Part shown: positions 1 to 7,136 of the stretch, piece after piece
Layout: each line of letters opens with the position of its first letter
Numbering within the stretch: the first letter of the stretch is position 1
Assembly (NCBI GenBank): GCA_050246875.1
Contig: JBFWVF010000014.1
Span: forward strand, 1-50,486
Source of the DNA: SHWB01 sp050246875
Lineage (GTDB): Bacteria > Pseudomonadota > Alphaproteobacteria > UBA6615
Direction of reading: 5' to 3'
Length of the DNA: 50,486 nucleotides
The notes under the pieces: model-generated
What the model saw: only the letters and a program-made list of their open reading frames with translations
Databases searched by the model: none
Told to the model about the DNA's origin: nothing
Position numbers and translations under genes: made by a program

Positions 1-1279
1 CGGTATCGCCTTCGAGCACGCGGTGGTCGACGAGCCAGCTCTCCTTGCCGCGGCCCCAGCCCCAGACCGAGGCCTCGATGCGGTCGCGCTGCACGTCGAT
101 GCCGGCGGTGAGGAACAGCACGCCCTGAGGGGCGATGCCGAGGACGCGCGGCTCGCGCCGCTCGAACAGCCGCTCCCAGTCCGGCGCCTCGCCGCGCTCC
201 TCCCAGGTCTCGCCGAGAACGCTGTTCTTGAACCCCCGCCGCGCCTCGTCGTCCTGCGCGCCCTCGCAGGCCCGCGCGATGTCCTCCCATGAGAACCAGC
301 CGACGGGGGCGTAGAGCGAGGACAGATGGAAGCCGATGGTGCCGGGATCGGCCGAGGTAGCGGTCGCCCGCCACTCGCCCGCCGCCAGCATCGCGGTCTT
401 GTGGTGCTCCTCGATGTGCTGCCCGCAGCCCTCGCACTCGTAATGCGCGGTCTCGGGTTTGGACTTCTCCCAGCGCAGCCGCTCGAAGGCCAGCCACTGC
501 ATCGCCGCGCAACGAGGACACGGCAGGAAGTAGCGGCGGCGGTCCGAAGCCTCGTATTCGCGCTCGATCTTCGAGAGGCCACGCACCGTCGGCGTCGACG
601 CGAGGAACGCCTTGGAGCGCCAGGCGAAGGTGCGCGTGCGCGCCTCGGCGAGAGCGACCGGATCGCCCTCATCGTCGGCCGAGGGCGGGTAGGCATCGAC
701 CTCGTCGAGGAACAGGTAGCGCGCCGGCATCGAGCGCAGGCCGACGGCGCTGTTGGCGCCGGTCATCACCAGCAGCCCGGCGGGGAACTCCTTCGACAGT
801 ACCGTATTGCCGGCATCGCGCGAGCGTGCCGGACGCACCCGCTCGCGCAGCGCCGGACTCTCGGCAATCAGCGGCTCGATGCGCTGGCGCGAGAAGCGCT
901 TGGCCAGTTCGACGGTCGGCTGGACCGCCAGCATCGGCCCAGGCGCATGGTGGATGACGTAGCCGATCCAGTTGTTGCCGGCCTCCGTGGCCCCGACCTG
1001 CGCGGCCTTCATGAACACGACGCGACGCGCCGGGTGCGCCGGCGACAGCGCGTCCATGATCGCCCGCATGTACGGCGTGCGATCGGTGCGGTAGCGTCCC
1101 GGCTCGGCCGAGGCGCGCGGGCTCAGCCAGCGATGCCGGTCGGCCCATTCCGACACGGTGAGCAGCGGGTCGGGCGCCAGCCCGTCACGCCACGCCGCCA
1201 GCAGCTCGTCGGCGCCCTCGAAGCCCTCACCGGAACTCGGGTCGGACCTCGGCGAGTTCGGCGAGGTGGGCACGGACAT
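1..1279 (-). CDS. Phage terminase large subunit, GpA family (partial, cut by window edge)
   Basis: An open frame runs without a stop from an ATG at 1279 to the window edge, giving about 426 residues of the N-terminal part. The reading shows a deviant Walker A (KAAQVGATEAGNNW) near residue 85 and a Walker B (YLFLDEVDAY) about 90 residues later. A Cys-rich stretch (CPRC...CEGCGQH) follows. These are features of the lambda GpA-type large terminase, the ATPase/nuclease motor that packages phage DNA into capsids. The ATG at 1279 overlaps the end of the small-terminase-like gene by about 50 bases; a later start is possible. The C-terminal nuclease domain is off the window. The family call is firm and the exact start is less so. 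Confidence 0.88.
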   Translation of the reverse strand, partial: MSVPTSPNSPRSDPSSGEGFEGADELLAAWRDGLAPDPLLTVSEWADRHRWLSPRASAEPGRYRTDRTPYMRAIMDALSPAHPARRVVFMKAAQVGATEAGNNWIGYVIHHAPGPMLAVQPTVELAKRFSRQRIEPLIAESPALRERVRPARSRDAGNTVLSKEFPAGLLVMTGANSAVGLRSMPARYLFLDEVDAYPPSADDEGDPVALAEARTRTFAWRSKAFLASTPTVRGLSKIEREYEASDRRRYFLPCPRCAAMQWLAFERLRWEKSKPETAHYECEGCGQHIEEHHKTAMLAAGEWRATATSADPGTIGFHLSSLYAPVGWFSWEDIARACEGAQDDEARRGFKNSVLGETWEERGEAPDWERLFERREPRVLGIAPQGVLFLTAGIDVQRDRIEASVWGWGRGKESWLVDHRVLEGDT

Positions 1280-1799
1280 GGCGCTCCAGCGCAGTCTGCA
1301 AGGCATGCGCGCCGGTGCCGATCTCGGCCGCCATGACCGCGGCGATGCGCGCCGGCCAGGTCACCCAGGCATCGCGCTCCTCGCGCGCCAGCCGGAACAC
1401 CAGTGCGGTCGCACGCGCCCGGTCGGTCACCTCGCCGCGCCGCTCCTGCAGCTTCTGGCGCGCGAGATGCGCCATGGCGATCTCGCGCGCGGTGCGTGCC
1501 TGGACGAAGTTGACGCCGCTGCCCGGCAACGCCTGCTCGCGCGGCGCTTCGCGCGAGGGCGGTTCCGGCGCCGGGCGCGCGCGTGAACGGGATGTGCGGG
1601 CCGGGCGCGACTGTGCCGGATCGGTTCCGGCCTCCCAGGCGGCATCGGCCTTCGCCGGGTCGACGGTGCCGTCCGCTTCGAGCGGAATGCGCCCTTCCTT
1701 TGCCGCCCGCAGAACGGCGACGTGGCTGACCCCGCGATGGCGGGCATAGGCGCGGATCGAGACTCCCACGGTCGCGTCCTCCGCCCCTCGAATTAGCAA
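1227..1799 (-). CDS. Terminase small-subunit-like (Nu1-type) DNA-binding protein
   Basis: The 190-residue protein sits directly upstream of the large terminase and overlaps it. Its first 50 residues look like a winged-helix/HTH (RAYARHRGVSHVAVLRAAKE), as in Nu1-type small terminases that recognise the packaging site. A Pro/Arg/Ala-rich linker follows. The C-terminal half is helical (NFVQARTAREIAMAHLARQK and onward), as in the oligomerisation part of these proteins. The function is inferred from architecture and position, not from a clear sequence signature. The ATG at 1799 could be replaced by a GTG about ten codons later (VGVSIRAYARHRG). Confidence 0.68.
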   Translation of the reverse strand: MLIRGAEDATVGVSIRAYARHRGVSHVAVLRAAKEGRIPLEADGTVDPAKADAAWEAGTDPAQSRPARTSRSRARPAPEPPSREAPREQALPGSGVNFVQARTAREIAMAHLARQKLQERRGEVTDRARATALVFRLAREERDAWVTWPARIAAVMAAEIGTGAHALQTALERHVRAHLAELAEVRPEFR

Positions 1800-1873
1800 T
1801 CAAATGATGCACTTGCCGCTTGGGTTCGGGCCGAAGCGGAGCATGTATGACGTCACCAATGACGGAGACCGCC

Positions 1874-2074
1874 ATGCCCCGCACCCCAGCCACCCGCACC
1901 GCCGAGCCCCCGCGCATGACGATGGTCTGGCAGGTCCTCGAAGCCGCGAAGGATGCCGGCGACGAGAAGGTGATCGCCGCCTGCCGCCGCCTCATCACCG
2001 CCAACCGGCTGGGCTGGATGAAACACGCCCGCGCCGAGGACATCGCCCTCGTCCGCGACATCGCCGACGCCTGA
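1874..2074 (+). CDS. Small hypothetical protein of the phage-like region
   Basis: The gene encodes a 66-residue protein of unknown function. I chose the ATG at 1874 because a GGAG motif lies seven bases upstream; ATGs at 1847 and 1859 are alternatives in the same frame. The predicted protein is helical, with the core MTMVWQVLEAAKDAGDEKVI followed by a Cys-Arg-Arg stretch, and has no membrane segment. It is transcribed divergently from the terminase genes and precedes the DUF3489 gene in the same direction. No catalytic motif is visible. Confidence 0.55.
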   Translation: MPRTPATRTAEPPRMTMVWQVLEAAKDAGDEKVIAACRRLITANRLGWMKHARAEDIALVRDIADA

Positions 2075-2186
2075 GGCGCCCCGGCTCCACCCCGCCCCGA
2101 CCCTCCGAAGCCTCGGCGACGGAGGGCGGGGCTCGGGGTCGTAGCAGCGACGCGATCCCCGCGCCCTGCCGACACGGAGCCCGACC

Positions 2187-2651
2187 ATGGAACACAAGCT
2201 CACCGCGACCCAGAAGTCGCTTCTCGAACTCGCCGCCACCTGCGCCGACCGCGCCATCCGCTGGCCCGACACGCTGCGCGGCGGCGCCCGCACCAAGATC
2301 ATCGCGGCACTCACCGGTGCCGGCCTCGCCCGCAACCGCAAGGGCACGCTGGTCATCACCGATGACGGCATGCGCGCGGTCGGCGTCGAGCCGGCCGCCA
2401 AGGGCAAGCAGCGCCCCATCCGCATGACGAAGCCGCCGCGCAAGGTGCGCGCCGACAGCAAGCAGGCCCGAATGATCGCCATGCTGCGGCGGCGCGAGGG
2501 CGCCACCATCGCCGAGATGGTCGAGGCGCTGGACTGGCAGTCCCACACGGTGCGCGGCGCCATGGCCGGGGCGCTGAAGAAGCGGCTCGGTCTCGACGTC
2601 ACCTCGGCCAAGGTCGAGGGCCGGGGTCGCGTCTACCGCATCGCCGACTGA
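2187..2651 (+). CDS. DUF3489-type winged-helix protein
   Basis: The 154-residue protein resembles the DUF3489 family found in alphaproteobacterial phages and integrative elements. The N-terminal half (LTATQKSLLELAATCADRAI) and the C-terminal half (SKQARMIAMLRRREGATIAE) both look like winged-helix units, joined by a basic linker (KGKQRPIRMTKPPRKVRADS). This suggests DNA binding, but the role is unknown. A CGGAG Shine-Dalgarno motif precedes the ATG. The gene probably forms a short rightward operon with its neighbours at 1874 and 2663. Confidence 0.72.
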   Translation: MEHKLTATQKSLLELAATCADRAIRWPDTLRGGARTKIIAALTGAGLARNRKGTLVITDDGMRAVGVEPAAKGKQRPIRMTKPPRKVRADSKQARMIAMLRRREGATIAEMVEALDWQSHTVRGAMAGALKKRLGLDVTSAKVEGRGRVYRIAD

Positions 2652-2662
2652 GGGAGGCGACG

Positions 2663-2890
2663 ATGGCAAAGCTTCCCGCGCCGATCGTCGGCCGCCGCAT
2701 CGTGGCGATCCGCGCGATGTCACCGGCCGAACTCGACACCGAGGGCTGGCCAACCGAGGCGAAGGTGCCGGCCCTCGTGCTCGACGACGGCACGGTGCTC
2801 TACCCCTCGTGTGATTACGAAGGGAACGGCCCCGGCGCCTTCTTCGGCTCCTCCGGCAAGGAGGGATTTTTCGTCAGCCTGCCGCGCTGA
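2663..2890 (+). CDS. Small hypothetical protein
   Basis: The gene encodes 75 residues and starts 11 bases after the DUF3489 stop, with GAGGGAGG just upstream of the ATG. It is therefore probably cotranscribed and efficiently translated. The sequence (KVPALVLDDGTVLYPSCDYE, then GPGAFFGSSGKEGFFVSLPR) looks like a small beta-rich fold. There is no signal peptide or membrane helix. I do not recognise a named family. Confidence 0.6.
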   Translation: MAKLPAPIVGRRIVAIRAMSPAELDTEGWPTEAKVPALVLDDGTVLYPSCDYEGNGPGAFFGSSGKEGFFVSLPR

Positions 2891-2953
2891 CATCACGCAC
2901 GAACAGCAGCGCCGCCGGCATCACAACCGGCGGCGTTGCGCGTTCCGGCGGGG

Positions 2954-3250
2954 TTATTCCTCGCGGGCGAACTCGACCACAACGCGACCGCGTCCGCGCC
3001 GCACGACGTAGCCGCCGCGCGGGATACGCACACCGTGCTTCTCGATCAGCGTCCACACCGCCTCGGCAATGGCCTCGGCATTGGGATCGGTATCCGCTCC
3101 TGCGGATGCCTCGGGCTGCATCGCCAGCCATTCCGAAAAGGCCCGCTCGCCGACCTCGGGACCGACCGATTTGCGCAGCGCGTTCAGCTTGCGCAGCTGG
3201 CCCTTTGTGAGGGCGGATTCGTCGAGACCGTTCTTTTTTCCGCGGGGCAT
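2954..3250 (-). CDS. Small basic hypothetical protein
   Basis: The 98-residue protein begins MPRGKKNGLDESALTKGQLR. It is basic at both ends and has a helical centre (NALRKSVGPEVGERAFSEWL). The C-terminus (GVRIPRGGYVVRRGRGRVVV) is beta-rich. It points leftward, convergent with the gene ending at 2890, and its start backs onto the upstream region of the HMCES gene. The small size and basic character would fit a DNA-associated element protein, but no function can be assigned. Confidence 0.55.
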   Translation of the reverse strand: MPRGKKNGLDESALTKGQLRKLNALRKSVGPEVGERAFSEWLAMQPEASAGADTDPNAEAIAEAVWTLIEKHGVRIPRGGYVVRRGRGRVVVEFAREE

Positions 3251-3444
3251 TCTTTACGTCCTTGGTCGTTCTGAAGTGCGACCAGCGACGAATTAGAGGT
3301 CCAGACTTCCGCTGTAAAGGCATCGATCCTTGTTGATTATCCGAAAGTGTATCTGTCGTCGCCACGCACTTCCTTGCGAAACCAACGGTCCCGATTGTTC
3401 GTTCCGGGCCAGCTAATCCGCCGGATTCGCGATAAGGTGGCGCC

Positions 3445-4116
3445 ATGTGCGGCCGCTATACCAACCACCTCACATGGCGCGAGATCGTCGAACTGTACGA
3501 TCTCACGGCCACCGACTACGCACCCAACCTCGAACCCCGCTACAACATAGCGCCGACCCAGCGCGCGCCGGTGGTTCGGAATACGCCGGATGGCGGGCGT
3601 GAACTCGCCATGCTGCGCTGGGGCCTCGTGCCGCACTGGTCACCCGGTCCGGAGAGCCGCTACTCGACCATCAATGCCCGCGCCGAGACGGTGCGGACCA
3701 AGCCTTCCTACCGCGACGCGTTCCGGCACAGGCGCTGCCTCGTCCCCGCCTCAGGCTACTACGAGTGGCAGGCGACGGAGAGCGGCAAGCAGCCTTCATA
3801 CTTCCGGCTCGACGGCGACCGTCCGATGACCTTCGCCGGGCTGTGGGAACGCTGGGAGCCGAAGGGCCCCGGAGAAGCCATCGACTCCTTCGCCATCGTG
3901 GTCACAGACGCCGCACCGGCGATCCGCCACCTGCACGACCGCATGCCCGTGTTGCTGGCGCCTGGCGATTTCGGGACATGGATGAGCGGCGATGCCGATG
4001 CCGCGGCGGCGCTGCTGAGGCCATACGATACCGATGATCTCGTCATTCATGCGGTAAGCCGGCGCGTCAACAGCCCCAGGAATGATGACGCCGATTGCAT
4101 AGCGGCCCTGCCCTAG
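3445..4116 (+). CDS. HMCES/YedK (SRAP) protein, DNA-protein crosslinker at abasic sites
   Basis: The 223-residue protein has the full SRAP signature. Met is followed by the catalytic Cys2 (MCGRYTNH). An Asn/Arg-rich active-site segment (RYSTINARAETVRTKPSYRD), the catalytic Glu in PASGYYEW near residue 110, and the His in LHDRMPVLL near residue 160 all follow. Known members cap abasic sites in single-stranded DNA through a thiazolidine link to Cys2. An AAGGTGG motif lies just upstream of the ATG. Carriage on a phage-like element suggests protection of single-stranded replication intermediates, or recruitment of the host SOS response; this is inference. I saw no clear LexA box upstream. Confidence 0.93.
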   Translation: MCGRYTNHLTWREIVELYDLTATDYAPNLEPRYNIAPTQRAPVVRNTPDGGRELAMLRWGLVPHWSPGPESRYSTINARAETVRTKPSYRDAFRHRRCLVPASGYYEWQATESGKQPSYFRLDGDRPMTFAGLWERWEPKGPGEAIDSFAIVVTDAAPAIRHLHDRMPVLLAPGDFGTWMSGDADAAAALLRPYDTDDLVIHAVSRRVNSPRNDDADCIAALP

Positions 4117-4123
4117 GACGAGC

Positions 4124-4357
4124 TCACGGGTGGAGGCCTTTGGCCCGGACCCGCAATCCCTCGAACAGCCGCCGCAGCAGATAGCTGCGCACGACGGACA
4201 CCGCCGTAAAGGCCGAGCCGATGATCATGTTCTGCGGCAGAGTCACGGCGAGCCCGAACACGGGGAACAGCGCCATCTGCGTCGCCAGCGCCAGCACGAA
4301 GCCGACGGTGACATTGGTCGTGGCCTCGACCAGCGACATCAGGCGGGACTGCTTCAT
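4124..4357 (-). CDS. Small membrane protein, DUF7220-like
   Basis: The 77-residue protein (MKQSRLMSLVEATTNVTVGF at the N-terminus) has two hydrophobic segments. One is at about residues 15-35 (VGFVLALATQMALFPVFGLA) and the other at about 42-60 (NMIIGSAFTAVSVVRSYLLR). A basic tail follows. I recall this type of protein as DUF7220 from phage-like regions of alphaproteobacteria; its role is unknown. The ATG overlaps the stop of the upstream methyltransferase gene by four bases (ATGA), so translation is probably coupled. Confidence 0.66.
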   Translation of the reverse strand: MKQSRLMSLVEATTNVTVGFVLALATQMALFPVFGLAVTLPQNMIIGSAFTAVSVVRSYLLRRLFEGLRVRAKGLHP

Positions 4358-5586
4358 GCCGCGGCAGCGAGGCTGAAGGGGCGGCCGTCCGCGTGGATTG
4401 CCTGACCACCGGTAGCGTCCTGCCAGCGCTGGACGATGACGTCGACGTATTTCGGATCGAGTTCGATGAGGCGGGCCCTGCGCCCTGCCCGCTCGGCCGC
4501 GATCATGGTCGTTCCCGAGCCGCCGAACGGGTCGAGCACGATGTCGCGGCTCTTCGAGGAGTTGCGGATCGCCCGCTCGACCAGACCCACCGGCTTCATG
4601 GTCGGATGCAGATCGTTGCGCACCGGCTTGTCGAAGAACCAGACATCGCCCTGGTCGCGGGCGCCGCACCAGTAGTGATCGGCTCCGTCCCTCCAGCCGT
4701 AGAGGATCGGCTCGTACTGGCGCTGGTAGTCGGAGCGGCCGAGCGTAAAAGTGTTCTTGGCCCAGATGACGAAGGTCGACCAGCGACCCCCGGCCGTACG
4801 GAACGCCTGCTGCAGCGTGTCCAGCTCCGAGGACGACATGCAGATGTAGATGGCGCCCTTGGTGACGGTGAGGATGTTGACGCAGGCAACATGCAGCATG
4901 GCGCCAAAATCCTCGCCCAACGCGTCGTTGAGGATCGGGCGGTGCCTTCCCCGAAGCTTGTCCTGGGGCGAGTTGGCATAGTTGACGTTGTAGGGCGGGT
5001 CGCAGAAGCACATGTCGGCGAGTTCGCCGCCCAGCACCTTCTCGACATCGTCGAGCACCGTGGCGTCGCCGCACAGCACGCGGTGCCCGCCGCAGATCCA
5101 CAGATCGCCCGGCCGGCTTACCGGCACAACCGGGGGCTCGGGCGCCTGGTCGGGATCGCCGCCGTCGTCTGCACCGCCGGTGAGCAGGCGCTCCAGTTCG
5201 TCGTCGTCGAAGCCGAGCAGGCCGAGGTCGACGTTCTCCTCCCCGAGCGCCGCCAGTTCCGCCGACAGCATCTCTTCGTCCCAGCCGGCGTTGAGCGCGA
5301 TGCGGTTGTCCGCCAGGCGGTAGGCGCGGGCCTGCGCCGGGCTCAGGTGTCCGAGCCGGATCACCGGGACGGATTCGAGGCCAAGCTTCGTGGCCGCCAG
5401 AAGCCGGCCGTGTCCGGCGATCAGCACGCCGCGCTCGTCGACGAGGCACGGCACGTTGAAGCCGAACTCGGCGATCGAGCCGGCAATCTGCGCCACCTGC
5501 GCGTCCGAATGCGTTCGCGCATTGGCGGCGTAGGGCAACAGACGGCCGACCGGCCACTGCTCGACGCTGTGGACGTTCTCGGGCAT
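4354..5586 (-). CDS. ParB-domain DNA methyltransferase (amino-MTase of the beta type)
   Basis: The 410-residue protein fuses two domains. Residues 1 to about 100 form a ParB/Srx-like domain (the GVLIAGHGRLLAATKLG motif). Residues from about 165 form an amino-methyltransferase with motif IV (DMCFCDPPYNVNY) before the SAM-binding motif (DPFGGSGTTMIAAERAG), which is the beta order. DPPY indicates N6-adenine or N4-cytosine methylation. Phage copies of this architecture are generally orphan enzymes that modify element DNA. No restriction enzyme is adjacent. The gene is translationally coupled to the small membrane protein downstream. The target sequence cannot be read from the protein. Confidence 0.9.
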   Translation of the reverse strand: MPENVHSVEQWPVGRLLPYAANARTHSDAQVAQIAGSIAEFGFNVPCLVDERGVLIAGHGRLLAATKLGLESVPVIRLGHLSPAQARAYRLADNRIALNAGWDEEMLSAELAALGEENVDLGLLGFDDDELERLLTGGADDGGDPDQAPEPPVVPVSRPGDLWICGGHRVLCGDATVLDDVEKVLGGELADMCFCDPPYNVNYANSPQDKLRGRHRPILNDALGEDFGAMLHVACVNILTVTKGAIYICMSSSELDTLQQAFRTAGGRWSTFVIWAKNTFTLGRSDYQRQYEPILYGWRDGADHYWCGARDQGDVWFFDKPVRNDLHPTMKPVGLVERAIRNSSKSRDIVLDPFGGSGTTMIAAERAGRRARLIELDPKYVDVIVQRWQDATGGQAIHADGRPFSLAAAA

Positions 5587-5621
5587 CGCATGTCCTGTCG
5601 GAACGAACGGCGCCGGGCCGT

Positions 5622-5819
5622 TCAGTGCAGAGGGTCGTCCCCGCGCGTGCGCAGGAGTTCGTCGATGGCCTTCACGATGCGCAGCCAGATGCGCTGGCCT
5701 TCGACGTCGCCTTCATTGAGCAGCTCATCGGCTCGCATGCCGGCGTGGATCGGTGCCTCGCTGCCGTGCCGGTCGACCAGCAGCTTGGCGGCTCGCCAGA
5801 TATCCAGTTCGTCGGTCAC
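5622..5819 (-). CDS. Small conserved hypothetical protein (DUF6961-like)
   Basis: The 65-residue protein (VTDELDIWRAAKLLVDRHGS at the start) is helical and resembles short proteins I associate with DUF6961 in sphingomonad and related phage regions. The match is by pattern only. The GTG start at 5819 overlaps the stop of the nuclease gene by four bases (GTGA), so it is likely coupled to it. It has no signal peptide and no visible catalytic residues. The function is unknown. Confidence 0.62.
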   Translation of the reverse strand: MTDELDIWRAAKLLVDRHGSEAPIHAGMRADELLNEGDVEGQRIWLRIVKAIDELLRTRGDDPLH

Positions 5820-6493
5820 CGTTGCGACCGGCGCCAACCTGCCGCCTGCGCTTCGGCCTCGCTGCAGAACCAGCGCTCTCCCTTGCTCTCGTCTATCCGG
5901 GTCGGGGCGTGATCGCGGGCGCCCGGCACGTGGTAGATGCGCTCGCCGTTGCTCGAAACGTTGCCCTTGATGTCGCAGCCGTCGCGCTGCCCGGCGGCCG
6001 GGGCGGCTGCGACGATCCGCTCGCCGCGGCGCCAGTCCCACGGCATCACGAAGCGGCCCGACCAGATGTTCCCGCCGGTCGTCCTGGCCCGATCCTCCGC
6101 CGAGACGTAGTCGGCCGAGTACTGGCGATAGGCGACAGCCCAGCCCGCGGCGACCATCCAGGCGTTGAGGTCTTCGCTGCCCTTCAGGCAGATCCCGACC
6201 ATGCGGCCGTACTGGTCGGTGTCCGTGCGCCGGCACGCGACTGTCGCCTGGCCGATCCGGTCCGACAGCGCCAGTGCCGCCTGCTGGCCGCAGCGCCACT
6301 GCGCACCGGCTGGCCGCAGGCAGACCTGCGCGCTCTCCGGCGCGTCGATGCCGTGGAGCCGAATCCGCTGCCCGCGAATCTCGATCGTGTCGCCGTCGAT
6401 GACCGATGCCCGGCCGACCACGTCGCTGGCGCCGGCCGGCAGCGGCTGGACGGCGAACACGAGCACGAGCGCGGCGGTGAGGGCACGGAGCAT
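5816..6493 (-). CDS. Secreted staphylococcal-type thermonuclease
   Basis: The 225-residue protein begins with a signal peptide (hydrophobic core LRALTAALVLVFAVQPLPAG). An SNase domain follows at about residues 24-150. Catalytic-site segments are visible: VIDGDTIEIRGQRIRLHGID with ApES after it, and RRTDTDQYGRMVG, which carries the second Arg. The C-terminal part (CDIKGNVSSNGERIYHVPGA through RWFCSEAEAQAAGW) looks like the Cys-containing tail found in many bacterial SNase proteins. It should degrade DNA or RNA outside the cytoplasm. A nuclease on a mobile element could limit uptake of competing DNA; that is inference. The upstream region carries the GGTGGTAAC repeat array. Confidence 0.9.
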   Translation of the reverse strand: MLRALTAALVLVFAVQPLPAGASDVVGRASVIDGDTIEIRGQRIRLHGIDAPESAQVCLRPAGAQWRCGQQAALALSDRIGQATVACRRTDTDQYGRMVGICLKGSEDLNAWMVAAGWAVAYRQYSADYVSAEDRARTTGGNIWSGRFVMPWDWRRGERIVAAAPAAGQRDGCDIKGNVSSNGERIYHVPGARDHAPTRIDESKGERWFCSEAEAQAAGWRRSQR

Positions 6494-6540
6494 GGGGGCT
6501 GTATTCGACCGCGCATGGCGCTCCGGCGCAACCCGCAGCG

Positions 6541-6717
6541 GGGTGGTAACCGGACCCAGGTGGTAACCAGCAGGCAGGGTGGTGACTGGTAACCGGACAG
6601 GGTGGTAACTAGCGCCAGGTTACCAGGGGTTAGTTACCACCCCGCGTGGCGCACAAGCATTTGAAACTGCGCCATATTTTGCGACGCGGCCTGCCCTGCA
6701 GGGTGGTAACTGGTAAC
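6541..6717. repeat. Iteron-like array of GGTGGTAAC repeats
   Basis: Exact GGTGGTAAC copies occur at 6542-6550, 6559-6567, 6601-6609 and 6702-6710. A near copy (GGTGGTGAC) is at 6578-6586 and an inverted copy (GTTACCACC) at 6633-6641. Shorter GGTAAC units follow some copies, at about 6588 and 6712, and an inverted GTTACC lies at about 6620. The stretch from 6494 to 6832 has no convincing gene. The arrangement, in a gene-free gap between divergent transcription units and near a replication module, resembles origin iterons or a multi-site operator. Which protein binds it is not evident. Confidence 0.8.
6601..6641. repeat. Perfect 11-bp inverted repeat within the iteron array
   Basis: GGTGGTAACTA at 6601-6611 is matched exactly by its reverse complement TAGTTACCACC at 6631-6641, with 19 bases between. 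The spacer itself contains GGTTACC. It could extrude as a cruciform or act as a dimer-binding site. It is not followed by a T-run, so a transcription terminator is less likely. Confidence 0.8.
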
Positions 6718-6832
6718 GCGGATTCACGGGCTGTCGCTAGCGGACTATCGGGCGTCGCCCCCCCGCATAGGTTGCGGATGGTAGGGACCCCCGACTACAG
6801 TCGATTCACCTTGATCAGGGGGAGGCACCAGT

Positions 6833-7033
6833 ATGTCAGTCATCGCACACTGTCCCGAACATAATCATCCGATTTCCATGTTCTTTGACGAGAACAACAC
6901 GGTGTCATTTAGAGTTGCTCAAAGCGAAATTCAATCTCTACCGGACCCTGAGAGCGGTCCTCAAAGGCCAATCCCCAAGGTGTGCGACAGCTGCTTCCAA
7001 ACGCTAGTAGGGCTAGATCTGTCGGGATTTTGA
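6833..7033 (+). CDS. Small Cys/His-containing hypothetical protein
   Basis: The 66-residue protein starts at an ATG with GGGGGAGG upstream, a strong ribosome-binding site. It has a Cys/His pair near the N-terminus (CPEHNH) and a CDSC pair near the C-terminus (VCDSCFQTLVGLDL), which could hold a zinc ion. Base composition is clearly more AT-rich than the neighbours, suggesting separate acquisition. It lies alone just downstream of the repeat array. A GC-rich inverted repeat (CGCCCGC ... GCGGGCG-like, about 7081-7110) follows. The function is unknown. Confidence 0.6.
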   Translation: MSVIAHCPEHNHPISMFFDENNTVSFRVAQSEIQSLPDPESGPQRPIPKVCDSCFQTLVGLDLSGF

Positions 7034-7136
7034 ATAGACGTCGCTGTGGCGTAACGGACTGTCCTTACCCATCGAATGCAAACGCCCGCCGCGGGGGTTC
7101 CGGGCGGGCGCTCGTGATCGATCTTAGACACGAACA

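Noticed and set aside
3251..3444. LexA (SOS) box before the HMCES gene
   Set aside because: I looked for the alphaproteobacterial GTTC-N7-GTTC pattern and found only closely spaced GTTC copies that do not fit.
4393..5970. 525-codon open frame antisense to the methyltransferase
   Set aside because: The methyltransferase frame has all expected motifs; the opposite frame has none.
7081..7110. Terminator after the 66-residue protein
   Set aside because: The GC-rich inverted repeat has no T-run on either strand, so I do not call a Rho-independent terminator.
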